From Acanthaster planci (lineage: Eukaryota; Echinodermata; Asteroidea; Valvatida; Acanthasteridae): 64,000 bases of DNA. Positions 12,752 through 26,100 of the stretch are shown in pieces. The number at the start of each line of letters is the position of its first letter. Within the stretch, counting starts at the first letter, position 1. Position numbers and translations under genes: made by a program. The stretch lies in assembly GCF_001949145.1 (NCBI RefSeq), contig NW_019091554.1:140816-204815 (forward strand), given 5' to 3'. A model generated the notes under the pieces. The model had not been told where the DNA came from. It was given only the letters and a program-made list of their open reading frames with translations, and did not search any database.

Positions 12752-15096
12752 CGGCAACGTGGCTACATTTGCCTTTGGTCGAGATCTTCCAGATTCAACT
12801 TTGGCACTGTCGCTCTGAGCTAGCAATGGCCCAAGCCTAAGGAATTGTTCCAATTTCTATACCAGCTGCAAGGAATAATCATCATTAGTGATATCTAGCT
12901 GTCTCCATGGCTCGAGTCAATATACCCATTAAAGATTTGTCGATTAAAGGTCAATTTAATATCTGGGCAGAGATAATAGACCAAACGCCAAGGCGGGGAA
13001 GTCATTCAGCTGAAAGCAGTCAGTCATTTTGCATTTAGTGAAGCAAATCCGAAAAGCAGTCGGAAAGAAAAAGGAGTCTTTATTGTGATGCATGAATGCT
13101 CACGAAACAAATGGAAAAAATAATGTTTTTCCAACCTTCTTGTAAAGAAATGTTTTCAGACCGCGCGAAATCTAAACTCTGTAGTAATTTTGTGTATTTC
13201 TGCATTATGTAGAGGCTACATACATGTATATTCAAGTTCTTTTAGATACTTAAAACGTTGAATTTGTTTCTATTTTTCCTGTTTGTTTTTAAAGGTTTTG
13301 TATATGCATGTATAGTTTTACTCTGAGTTTTCTATATTTTAAAAAATGATTGCCTCTTTTTTTTTAGCTAGGAACACAACAGAGCACCGTGTTCATTAAC
13401 TATGAAAGAACACGAGCGTTTTTGTATATTTGTTTATTTGAAGAAGCTCATAAACAGGTGCAGTTTTTTATTCATGCTCTGTTTATATTTTATATTGCAT
13501 TTGTTTTCTTAAATGTTTTGTGTGAATATATGCAGTTTTTAATCAACTGTTGTACATTTTTGAAAACTATTGCCAACCCTTTTTCAGATTTAATCAAACT
13601 CATACAATGGAGCATTATTAATGCTGAGGCACTTTATGTGACATTGTTTTAAGGCACTCATTTTGGCTGAATTGATAAAGGTAAATACCTCCTGCATTGG
13701 CCAATTCTTTGTTTATGCATGTTTTAGAATTGTAAGAAAATACATATACATGTCACTGCGTGAAAGGTATTAATGGTAGATGAAGCGGATAACTTTTTAT
13801 TAATATTCCGAAGGAAAATTAAAAGGTGAACTGCAAGATAATGTAATAGTCTTTGGTATACATGTATGAAGTATCCATTTTCATTGCTGTTCTTTAGATA
13901 ACGACTGACTATTTGTTTCCAAGCTGGTAATTCCACATCTAATTATGGTTGCTACGATTCACCAGTAGCCTAACGGACTGGTGGAAAGGCGGACAGGTAG
14001 TCTGATCGCACGGGTCGACAATTCCCAAATTATTTCTATTTCCAATATCCCCTAATCGAATTCTTTGACTGTATTTTGCCAAACTCACTGCCCACGGGTT
14101 CCACAAAAAAATCGAGTGGACAATTATCAATACAAATCCTAGAGGATCGTTAAGTGTTATACATCTTAGACATTACCTGTCACATTGCCAAAACGGTGCA
14201 ATCACTCGCTTGTGTCATTGATGATGGGTGCAACGTTTGGAGTGTTTACTTTTTGAAAGGAATATCAACAAATGTTGCACCATCCAAACATAAAAATCGG
14301 ACTTCGACATCGACTTTTTGATCCGCTGGAGATACTATCGGCTCATATTTGCCCTCTTCTTTGTACGATTCAAAAGCTTGACGACAGTCCAAGGTAAGTA
14401 GCATGCTCATATACATGTATAAACTTGGCTGTTTTAAATTTGCACAAAAGGTAAGTATCGCTTTCATGAATTTCGATCAGCGGCCATTTATCAGCCACTG
14501 GTCGATTCTTCCTGATAATCAGTGCACAAAATATACCCGCGAGTACCAGGTAAAATCGACCAGCTGTTGACTTACTGTCGCTGATCAAACTTGGTTAACT
14601 AGCTGTCGTTGATCAAACACAACATGTAAACGCGTCTGATTTCAGTCGTAAGGCACACTAAAAAGCTGCAGCAGACATGCTGGCAAAACAAAACTATCAT
14701 TTAAAACTGATTGTACATTTAGGTTTTGGCGTATCGGATTTGTTGACGTATCGTTCTAGAATGGCGTTTTGGCGAAATTGCGTTTTATTAATAGCCCAGC
14801 CTCGCTATTCTATCACCGTTGAGGGGGTCGATCTGCATTGATGGGATATCATGTGGATAGGGTGCAACTTCGCATTACAAATACCTTTACTTCCGGGACT
14901 GACACCCACTAGCTTTGGTAAGCTGCTCACGTTATTTATCATATGACATATTTTCTATAAACAATCCAACGCAATTTCTAATCTTGAACAATAACGTCAT
15001 GAATTATAGGATCACATGGCTCGTTTTTGTTTGGCCACTAAGTGTATTCACACTGTCACAACTCGGATTTCTTTTTTGAAAGTCTGTTGAGTCACG
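12752..15096. other. Intergenic region between SLCO genes A and B
   Basis: The 2.3 kb holds the 3' UTR of A (ATTAAA variant polyadenylation words near 12928 and 12947; no strong AATAAA close by) and the promoter of B. The open frames in it have no recognisable features. I see no RNA gene or clear mobile element. Confidence 0.4.
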
Positions 15097-18000
15097 ATGG
15101 CAGAAAACGACGTCCACGTAGCTTACCAACCGGTGGACACAGAAGATGAAAACACCAAGAAGCGCGACACTGACAAGAGAAGGGTTTTTGGGAAAGATGG
15201 AGGGCTCCTTCCAGAAGAGCAATGCTGTTGTGGCTCCATCCAGCGCTTGGCACATCCCATTGTCTTTAGTGGACTGATTTGCCTCGTCAGCATCTTCATG
15301 GGAGCCGCCTTCACCGGAACTGGGTAAAACAGTCATTCTTGCACGGAAAGTATTCTCATTGGTTTCTCTCATCTCCAGTCATCAAATCTGGTCATCATTT
15401 CAACTTATTTTTGTCTTTGCAGAGGTGGCGTTTTTAGTACAATAGAGAAACGCTTCCAGCTCAAGACATCTGAACTGGCACCCTTCTTGATTGTCAACGA
15501 CATAGTGATGATTGTGATGGTACTTTTTGTTGCCCACTACGGCCACACCAGCCACCGTCCGAGACTCATCGGGGGAGGCACCGTTATTGTCGGCTTGGGT
15601 TTTCTTCTCTGCACGTTGCCACAGTTCATTTACGATACGCCTCACCAATTTTCCCTCAGCACCGCTTCAGCTGCGAACGGCACGACAGATGGAGACCCAG
15701 AAATAAATTTGATTTATCAGGTATGCCATGTTTCTCCTTGTTGCTACATGAAATTCTTTAATTAAAAAGCTTCATGATGATTTTGAATGGCAATCAAAGG
15801 AGAATTTGGCTTCTGTGCTTATGGAGGTATACTTCTGCCATATAGATTCCGTGTTGTTTCAGATTTGTAAGATAAATGAAACGTTCTCCGGGAGCGAAAA
15901 CACGGAGGAGTGCTCAGAGGAAGAAGAGAAGACCTCAGGGTCTCTCATATGGCAAGTGTCGTGGATCATCGTGGGTCAGATAATAGCTGGTGTGGGGGCA
16001 GCTCCAATATCACCACTTTGCATCACGTACATCGACGACTGCGTGGAGAAATCTTCAACAGCAATATTCATATGTAAATGAAACTAAGGCTGGTTGTAGA
16101 AGGGTTAGAAAAAAATCCCTCGTGCATATTGTGCACCCTGGCGGGGGTCATACCGTGCCAAAGGGAACGCTTTTCTTCAAGGGGTTAAAACGTTAATATA
16201 TCTGTGCGACTTTCTGGCAATCTGTCCGTCGAACTGGTGGCACCTCAAAGGCCAATCCCATAAAATATGGCACAACACCCCCAAAGGGCTGAGCGAAATA
16301 ACTTCAAGAAAACGCAATCCGTTTGTCATGTTTTCAAGTCTTCTTTGTAGAGAAATGAAAAAAATCACTTACAAGCCACCTTAGCCCATTTTTTTATGGG
16401 GGACCCAAGTCTCTTGCTATAATGTGTGTTAACACACCGTGATAACTATACTTGTCTTTTGAGAAAAAAAGGTTCCTTTTGCTTCGCCAGCGGGCCATAA
16501 ATTTAAATCATAAAAAACTACTCTTCCGAAAAGCTGAAGTAAAACTGGAATAAACTAAAACCTTTTTCATCAGCTGAAACTGATTGTTTTATGTGTAATG
16601 TGATATCTCACTTCCCAGCGGCTATTTTCGTTGCTGGTTCAGTTGGACCGCTTCTCGGTTATCTCATCAGCGGCTTCAGTCTTGCCATCCACACCGATTT
16701 CTACAAGGGCCCTGTATACTCTCAATCGAGTGACCCAAACTGGATCGGCGCGTGGTGGTTGTGCTACGCCCTGACCGGCGTATTGCTGGTCCTGATAGGT
16801 ATACCCATCGCGCTGTTTCCGAAGAAAATCCGGATGCGAGTGAAGGATGCTCAAACTGATGAGGAAGAGATAAGGATGACCCACCAAGATGGGGAGAAGC
16901 AGACTAAGGCGGAGAAAGATGTGTGTGGTGATGACGTTAGGGTTTGTGACGTGCCGGACAGGACTTGGAAGGGAAAATGCTCGTATGCCATCGGTAATTT
17001 ATAGGCCCTACTTGTATACTATTTACCTGACAAGCTAATGTGGATTTTTGGACACTATTCTTCACAGTGACCATGCTGTCCTCAGGGTTAAGCAATGTTA
17101 ATGTAGTTAAGCAACTAAAAGAAAAGTCGTATCTTCTGAATGATCTGCGACTGCCGTTACCCAGGTGTGCACTTTTGCTAATGTTTCTGGCATTGTATTT
17201 AGACTTGATTCCAGGCTAAATTAAGATGTACGCTCGTTCTTTAGCTTTCTGACTGGGTAGGGCGCTATTAAGGGCTTTTGGGAGCGAGGGCTAAAGTGTC
17301 GCTCTGATCAAACTCCTTGTTCAATCCAAACGACGGTGGAGCTAGCCTGATCTTGGTGAAACTGACCTTTGAAAAACGAAGAACTTGGCTAGATTAGTGA
17401 TCTCTTCAAACCCTTAAAAATGACTTCCTTCGGTCATATGGTTCGTAATTTGTAACTCAGACTTTACCATTCCTTAAACCTACAATTCCTCAGGTTTTCT
17501 CAGTGCTATTCAGCGCCTGGTAACCAACGTGACCTTTGTATCTATGGTCCTGGGAGCATGCGCCACGATTTCATCAATGGTTGCGACATTTGCTTTCATG
17601 GCCAAGTACCTCGAGACCCAGTTTGATCTTCCCGTTTCGGAAGCACCGATACTAACTGGTAAAGTCCCACTTCTTGTTAGTCAACACAGAGGGTGGCCAT
17701 GCCTGAATTTCGAATGTCGCTTCTGGATTATTAGACTCCAATTTTCCATGAATTTTGATTTCTTAGCATAAATTACCACCAGAATTAAAATCAACCACCC
17801 TTACTTTTACTCCGTGAAAACATACTGGGAAAAAATCATTTCCTGTGCCGTTCATTAGCATCAAGGCAGATCAGCATAATAATGTGTGCTCCGTACGGAA
17901 GGCTGTTGGATAATATTATTTCTTTTTTGTCGAGGAAACTCACCGAAGGAAAATCTGTCTTGGTTGAACCATTTTATTTTGGTTTTTACCTTTGATCAGG

Positions 18001-20726
18001 TCTTATCACAACGCCAGGTATGTTGTTGGGCAACGCTATAGGAGGCCTGGTGGTCAAGAAGCTGAAACTGACCAAGAAAGGAATGGCCAAAATGGTGGTC
18101 ATCCTCAAACCGTGTTCTCTGCTCATCCTTCCACTGTCCCTCTTCCTTGGATGCAACAATCGGGACATAGCAGGAATCATGGCAAGTTACCCTACCTCAA
18201 ACATGTAGGTTTTTCTACTGTCTATTAGCCTATATTTAGCTTATCAAAAAAGACCCAACCTTGCAAAGCTGAAAGTAAGCTGTTTTTAAATACTAATTCA
18301 GAGCTTCAATGCAGTTGATGGAAAGATTAACTGCTATCTGAAGGGCTCTATCCAGACAATTGGGGGGTAAGTCAAATGTTGTGGCTTATGCCGAGAAAAG
18401 AGCATAGCAACGATTGAGATAGAAATTAGCTTCAACATAATTCACGGTGTTCCTCGGGACGTCTCTATACCTAGTTTTAGTTCAGAGCACGTGCTGCGCT
18501 GCAAAGGCCACGGAGTTACAAATTTTGTGTAAAATGATCAGCCTCGATATCCATGCCAACACCGATTTACCATTTAAAACCAATGCTATTTCGTTTGTTT
18601 CCCATGTATATGATTTTTTTTCAAGCACGAATGGACCACTGCCAAATCTTACAACCAGCTGCAATGTCGACTGCGCATGCCCAACCACTTACACACCCGT
18701 GTGTGGCTCCGACGGTGTGACGTATGTGACACCATGCCACGCTGGTTGCTCAGCATGGATACAAGGGATGCCCGATAGTGACGATGGTGGAAGCACCACT
18801 TTTGTAAGGATAGAAAAAACGACTTCACGAAATCTGAAAAAAATGAGCCAGACTAGCACTAAATTTCCCAATTCGCATGATGTTTATTGTGCATTGGGCC
18901 TACATTTTTGGCGCTGTGTTCCATATCCATGTGCAACAGTACTTTTTTTTACATACAAAGTGTGGACATTCCTTTGTTCTCCTGTGGTTAAGGAAATTTG
19001 AGGAAAATGCTTCTTTTTCTCCTAGTAGGATAATTCTTTCGAGCTGGATTTTTGATGATGATTTTCTGGCCTGTTACTCTTCATTTTGCCACATTTAACC
19101 TTGACCCCAAAATGCCTCTCAAACTGTTTTTCAGAGAGGGGAAAACATTGTGTGGACGCGTGCAAGTCCACACAATGCCATCACACCCTACATTATGTGG
19201 ACGTCTTTTATGCAGAGGTCCACACTGTGTATGCCACGCCTGCACATCTCCATTGTATACACACTTCGTGATCGTTGTGGTTAACTGGTTAGAACTAGTT
19301 TACTGAATTATTGCTCAAGGGCGTGGCCGTGAAAGGTGTCGTGGTCTCAAGTTCAAACCCTTAACATGTCTGACATATACTTTTACCTAGGTCTACACAA
19401 ACTGTACCTGCACGGATGTCTCCAACTCGCTCAGCCAGATTGGCTTAAAAGGAGACAATGAGCATGTGGCGATGACTGGCGCATGTCCTCACGAGTGCAC
19501 TACCCTAATCCCCTTCGTCGCCATTGCGATTTTCAACACAATCCTTGGTGCCATTGTCGGTATACCAGGTTTCATGTTGGAGTTCAGGTGAGTTACAGTG
19601 ACGGGTTCACTTTTAAGAAAACTTTGACGGAACTCGTTATGGATGATGCGAGCTTGACGCAAGCTTTCCTTTCTTGATGTTTACAGGGTTGTGGATGAGG
19701 GTGATCGCTCCCTGGCCATTGGTTTCTCATCAATGATGATGCGGTTGCTAGGTAAAACATTTCGCATGCATTCATATTTGATTGTAAGGCTTGTTTCCGA
19801 TAGACTCGGAGCATAGGTTGGCTTACCCCTCATCAGCGACAACAAGGCAAGATAGTGTTGGTGCCCATGCACTACGTTGCTCTTTAACGCGTGACATTGC
19901 GCACGCGTGAAAACAACCCCTTCCGTTCCATCTCTCAACTTCAGTAGCTGTTGAAGGATGACACGAGGTAGTTAGAAACTGGACAGTTTCGCACTTCTTG
20001 TGCAATACTTGAAGCAATCAGTAGGCGTCACTGTCAACAGGCAAAAATGATTAACAACATCCCAACAGTGTTGGAAATTGACAGTGGTGATCAAAGTCTA
20101 AAACTTTCTACAAAATTCGAGTCAGTCGGATAAAATGACTCAACAGAGTAAACATCTTGAACACAAGACCTGAAGGAGTGTCCGTTGTTATGTACATGTA
20201 CAGTTTTTGTACTTTGTGGAGAGTGAATTTGGGATTTGAGTACCGACCCAACATTAGTATAACTGGTGTAATCTTTATCATACTTTTTGTTCCAAGCGAC
20301 GATACCAGCTCCTGTTATATTCGGAGCAGCCATCCAAACAGCTTGTCTCCTACTCCAGTCGTCGTGCGGGAAGACAGGCAACTGCCTTGTCTACGACATC
20401 GTTCATTTCAGATACCTCTTTCATGGACTGATTTTGGGTCTGGAAATCCTGTCCACAATTTTGTTCATCCTCTGCTTTTACTCGATAAAAGAGACAACAA
20501 ACGAGGTACTCAGAAAAAGTCATCACACATCTCAAATTTTGAAACTGTGTTGAGTGTATTATATTAAGATTTGCGGAAGGGCTCAACTGTGGCTTGATTC
20601 GAAACAGTTAACTGATTTGGAATACTTTCTTTGTCTCCTCAGAATAGACAAGTGTCGGTTGCAGCCGACGGATCACAACATAGTGACCCGTCTGATGGGG
20701 AGACAGACGAGGACGTCTTCACCTAA
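15097..20726 (+). CDS. SLCO/OATP-family organic anion transporter, gene B (11 coding exons)
   Basis: Close structural paralogue of gene A. Exons: 15097-15323, 15423-15720, 15863-16073, 16619-16993, 17494-17658, 18000-18204, 18626-18803, 19391-19587, 19687-19751, 20297-20505, 20643-20726. The total is 2214 nt, 737 aa, with the same intron phases as A. The start sits in a good context (GTCACGATGGC). TM1 begins after PEEQCCCGSIQRLAHP; exon 2 carries GGVFSTIEKRFQLKTSEL and GHTSHRPRLIGGG. The OATP signature reads DPNWIGAWW at about residues 284-292. The Kazal-type loop (CNVDCACPTTYTPVCGSDG...CHAGC) is in exon 7, residues about 501-535. The cytoplasmic loop after TM6 is highly charged. The tail ends DEDVFT, so unlike its neighbours it has no obvious PDZ ligand. 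It would be a plasma-membrane organic anion uptake carrier; substrate unknown. Intron 7 (18804-19390) contains a possible relic exon. Confidence 0.92.
19133..19260 (+). pseudogene. Possible relic or alternative Kazal-like exon in intron 7 of gene B
   Basis: An acceptor-like TGTTTTTCAG ends at 19132. The open sequence after it reads ERGKHCVDACKSTQC, and further on TVYATPAHLHC. This echoes the spacing and wording of the real Kazal exon (CNVDCAC... and VTYVTPCHAGC), which lies upstream at 18626-18803. Several cysteines are absent and the spacing is longer, so a decayed tandem copy of exon 7 is more likely than a functional cassette. Chance resemblance cannot be excluded. Confidence 0.3.
19272..19368 (+). 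repeat. tRNA-like fragment in intron 7 of gene B
   Basis: GTGGTTAACTGGTTAGAAC resembles a tRNA box A and AGTTCAAACCC resembles box B about 60 nt downstream on the plus strand. The spacing is wider than in a standard tRNA. A tRNA-derived SINE remnant is the best guess. Confidence 0.3.
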
Positions 20727-23166
20727 GCACAGGAAGAAACTGATATGTGATGGCATCCACTCACATTCTCGACGTCTAATAAGCACCAAAATTAATTTTG
20801 GAAGAAAGCATTCAGTACACAGCATACAGTAGTTGTATTCAATATTGGAACAGTGAAGCAATTTGACATGCCGAGAGTTTGACAGATTAGCACAATGGTA
20901 GTGTAAATCATAGTTTTGAAAAAAGGCATTAATTCCGTAAGCTTAATTTGTTCTTTGCTTGTTACTCTCTGCAGTTTACTTGCATTTATTAAACAGAACC
21001 GAACGGAATTCCTTTAAAGCTTTGTAGTAGTTTAATTATTACTTTTGCGTTTACGTTTCAGTGTAAACTTTACTTACAAAAGGAGTTAAAACTGAATTTA
21101 CAACTGTATATCTTTATTCTTCCAGCTTATGAACTCAGAAAATTGTGTAGATATGTAATCAAGGTACTTTAATCTATGCATTCTTATATCTATAAGTTTG
21201 TTCACTGGAAAATGATTTTAAAATGTGATTATTTCGATACGCAGCGAATGAGCCTGAACTACTGTGTAAATCATGAATCTAACTCAACGAGTCAAAGTTG
21301 TAAGTAACAACAATCTCACGCATTTTATCTGAGATAAAAAAAAAATGCAAAGAAATAAAAGCTTCAGCAGTTTTACTGTCATCAATTAACTACATCTTGG
21401 AGTCAACGTTTTATATGATGCTTTGGTTTCTTATGGTAAACAGCGTCTTTTCAAAAACTCAACATAAAGTGAACAAGATCGCATGCCTCAGTAATAATTA
21501 TTTCCCCAAATGATTTAAAACAGATTTGGTTTGAAAACCGAGGGGAAAAAATGACCAAATTTCCACTCCATTGCAATGGCCAAGAAATGTCCCTAATTGA
21601 GACAGTATTTTGTTCAATCCCTAGAATATGCGTTATCAATTATGCCAATAACAAAAAGTTTCGTAGTGGCAAATACAAACCTTAAGGCCTGTTAACACTT
21701 CAGGTGAATGCGAAAACGAAGTGAATCTGACGTCATGAAATATATACCCAGAAATCTGGCACGAGTTGAAATGTGTTCAACTTTCACGACTTCGCACTCG
21801 AATGTTTGATCTGACGTCACAAATTCGCATTCGTGTTCAGTTTTGCGCGAAGTGTGAAGCAGCCTTTACACGACATGTTCCTCTCGTGCCAAATATAACC
21901 CAGCTAGTGCGCAACAGCAATCAGAAACTCCTAAGAGGCACTCGATCATAAAGGCCTTCCAGATTTCCCAAAACCTGTGAAAGGAACGTCACTCCTATTC
22001 CTGCGGACCTTACCGAACACCAAATTACGAAAACGGACCTAACGGTATAGGTAATGAATTAAACAATTTTCCACAACGAGAATTCCTTTAAACCTGTTTG
22101 TTCAGCCTGCTACTCTTTGCGAGAGTCCTAGAATCAATGACTAATGTGTTTGTTCTTGGTAAAAAGAGAGCATAGGGACTTCAGCCCCTATTGGCCGTGC
22201 AGAGGCATATCTGATGCATGCAACTCTCAGACTGTGACGGAAAACACGGATTAGTCTGCTTGTTTTTAGGTGGAAATATCTAATAAAGGTGAGTTCTACA
22301 GGTTGGATCTGTGAATAGACATTGCCAGTACTGCTAGCACTTGACTGTTAATGCACTAGTTGCAGGAAACAAGGTTACCTTGTCAGCTGCCTCCATTGCA
22401 ATGTTACTTGATAACTTGTCTGCCTTTAATTTTTGCCGACCTAGACACGCTTATCAACAAGAAATGCAGTAAGCGTTAGCATCTGAAAGGTAACATCAAG
22501 CGCGCAATGTTTTAATAAAGTTACGCTATTGAAAGAGACTTCTAGATGTCATTGAGTATGCCAAGGTATGGTGTGGGCCTAAGCACCAATGTGGAAATAC
22601 CATCAGTGCTACTAAAGGTGGCCATAATACAGGGATTGGTTGTGATTACTATTTTAACAACATACAGATTGCTGTTGTAGTTCAATGACAAATTCTACAT
22701 CGCGGCCAAAGCCCCTCATGATTTAGGGGTCAAATTTCAATTATTTCAACAAGAACGTGTACAGTTTAAGGTGATATTGGATTTTATTTAGAAAACAGTT
22801 GAAGCACCGCCCCCAAGGGTGAAAGATCTGTCAAAGTGTCAAATTGAAATTGTGGTTAGCATTCAGTATGCTCCAAAGTACAAAAAGTAAGACATAAATT
22901 AATGTTGTATACCGGTTATACAAACCCTAGATAAAGGTCAAGATAAACAGACAAAGGTAGCACTTTGGAAGCTGGTTGTGAAATGTCAGCATTTACTTTG
23001 ATTTCTTTGGGTTTTAATAACTAATGTATCATCACCAGAAAGAAATCGATACACATGTAACTAATCCTAAACAATTCGTTGTTGCACCCTCAATGCTTTT
23101 ATTATTAATTCACGAAAACAAAGAATGGTGTTGATATTTCCTCAATAAGCACCGTCTGAAAAGACA
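20727..23166. other. Intergenic region between SLCO genes B and C
   Basis: This 2.4-kb stretch contains the B 3' UTR (AT-rich to about 21.4 kb) and the upstream region of C. I see no coding segment, RNA gene or clear transposon. Confidence 0.4.
21354..21359 (+). promoter_or_regulatory. Candidate polyadenylation signal for gene B
   Basis: AATAAA about 630 nt after the stop codon of gene B, in AT-rich sequence. It is the first canonical AATAAA I see downstream of the stop; the actual cleavage site is not known. Confidence 0.35.
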
Positions 23167-26100
23167 ATGAAGGGCGATAACACGCTCAGCGAGATATCGA
23201 AGAGAAAAAAAGATGGCAGAGAAGGCATGAGCCCGGATAAAGAGCTATCACCGGAAGAGCGATGCTGCTGTAGTGGCCTCCAGTGTCTGGTGTCCCCCTA
23301 CCTCTTCGGCGTCATGGTGTGTTTGGTCAACCTCTTCCAGACAGCTGCTTCAACCGGAACAGGGTAACAACAACATTGTTAGCTTGCTTTTAAGTTGTTG
23401 CATTATTTATCAAATTTGGAATGCTTCTTGTGACTGTTCGTGTGTTGGTCTTTTATTTGAGTAGTCTCTTTCTCCAAAGGTTGATTGTGGTTGATTTGCA
23501 GAGGAGGTGTTTTGACTACAATAGAGAAACGTTTCCAACTCAGAACCTCTGAATTGGCGCCATTCTTAATCGTCAATGACATTGTGAGCGTGGTCATGGT
23601 GCTGTTCGTGGCGTACTACGGCCACACCAGCCACCGACCGAGGCTCATCGGGGGAGGAAGCCTTCTCATCGGTTTGGGTCTACTGCTTTGCATGCTACCT
23701 CAGTTCATCTACGAAACGCCTCCGCAGTTTTCAATAGATATTGATCAGAACAGTACAGGAGAGAACGTATACCCGGTGAGCATGTCGGTGGACAAATAAA
23801 ACCGTGCTTTCTCACGAAGCTCCCATTTCTCAACACGTTCAGAAAGCATGACCTGAAATTTTGCCAATCCTGGGTCATTTATTCTATACAGCATAGAGTA
23901 TATGTTGTTATCAAGTCGCTGGGATGCACTTTGAAATCTACTGCTGTAGGATAAAAAAATTCCCCTGGATATTTCCCCGATATAAGATGACTTTAATGAC
24001 GTAATTTTCAGTGGTATGAAGCAACCTGACAGCGAATAGTCTCAATAACATTCCAAGAACTCCATTCAGCCAGATGAGATCTCATCAATTAACAAGAGAT
24101 GTCAACATTATAGCTAACTGTCTTACAAAGGTTTTTTTAAATTATAGGTTTGTCAAAATACCGAAGGTACACCTCCTGGGTGTACCGAGGAGGAAGAGAA
24201 AAACTCCGGTTCGTTAATATGGCAGGTGGCATTGATTATCGTTGGTCAAATACTGTACGGATTCGGAGCAGCCCCAATACTGCCGCTCTCCGTCACGTAC
24301 ATGGATGACAATCTGGATCGGAGCTCAACATCAATTTTTGTTGGTGAGTTACACAGAGCTCCGTAGGTGTTCACGATGCACTAATGATGACTCAATGTAA
24401 GTGGCAACACTCACGTACTGTTTTGCAGACGCATGTGCACTAGAAGCTCATGATTAGTCTGCCACAGTTTTTCCACATCATTTGATGCATAAAATAGTGT
24501 TGGTCCAGAAGAGGCATTGCTTATAGTCAGTTCTCTATGCAGGCATTGGTCGGAAGCTGTCGCAACTTAACTGTTCTGGAGTTGTTAGGCTACTACTCTT
24601 CCCAATAGGCCTTACAAACTCTAAGATTAGCGAAATTTAGCTTCATCACAGGCAATTAGGACATTCTGATCTGTGAGCAATGTTTCTCTGAGCTAAATGC
24701 AAAATACTGGAAACAAAAAGTATCAGGGTGATACAATAAACCACCCTCAGAGTATCTGTGAATAACTCTGTTTCCTGTCTGTCTTTTCCTTTCAGTCCTT
24801 TAGCTACTGTACATGCTTGTATGAGTAGGGCAGAGCCGTGGTTGATCGGTCAAACAATAAAGACACCTTGTACACGCATACTTTTGGGGACATCTTCCCC
24901 ATACCCACATTCAAACAAACACATTTATGATATATAGTTTCTGTACCCCCACTCTAGTAAGGAAAACTATTATATATGCATGAGTTTTGGTTTGAATGAG
25001 AATGGTAGTGCTGTGAAGATTGAAGAGCATGAGCCAATGAGATGTAAATTAGTAGAAGGTTGTTCGGTTGACTTGGAAGAATTACAGCAATTTTATAAGA
25101 GTGTGTTTTGAGCAGATTTTGACTCAATTTTGTATCTTTACTCGGCACGTTTGAGGGGGACAAGTCAACAACATCAACCAGCAACCGTACGTTAAAGAAT
25201 TTAATATTTACTGTTGAATGACAGAAATATTGCTTTCCTTACTAAATTTATTATTGTGAGATGCACCAGGAATAAGGATGGAAGCAGGATTTTGAAGTAA
25301 TTGTAGTAACGAACTGATGAACATGTTGAATAATTGGGTTGTATAAATGTGATGGCTCTATCTAGATATTGATCTAAAATTGTGTCAATTGCATTAGAGT
25401 TCCAAGATGGAAAGGTCTAGTGATGCTACAATAAGTGCTATATTGAAGGGTGTATGGAAACAACATTAATGTTTCACTTTAATACTGGTGATATAAAATC
25501 TGAAAGTAGAGCGAATTTGCATGTTTAATTATTAGAGCATAACATTTTGAGAATTTAATGCACTTGATGAATTCACATGACGGCCCTTGATGATTTTGAT
25601 ATACTCTGGTCTTGATGGTCTTGCAAGAATCTTGATGGCTGGCATGGTTTGAATCTTAATGGCTGGCATGGCTTGATGTTCTGTTCCGAGTCTTGACGGA
25701 AGAGGAACTCGTGAAGACGTAACGCGTGTAGACGTGTGGACGTGGAGGGAGGCCATTTGAAGTGGAGTCAAGTAGAAACTGAGCGATCGACCCAGATAAT
25801 TGATAAAAGCCATCAAGTCAGTTTAATTCATTATTATATAAAGCCTTCCTTGGAGTATTATGTAAGTTATAATTCTTGTGAAATAATTATTATCGCTGTG
25901 GATAAATAAGGGTGCGCCTGGAACTGAATTTAAATTTGAATAAAAGTTATCGCTTTGAATTAAATTGATCAAAACTTGTTGACAGCTAACCGAATTTGCT
26001 TCTTGAAAAAAGCGGGGTATACAATTTTACTGGAGAGTTACATAAGTTTCGTGCAAACTGTAATTAACAGAGGGTGTATCTCGATTTTTCGATTTTAGCA

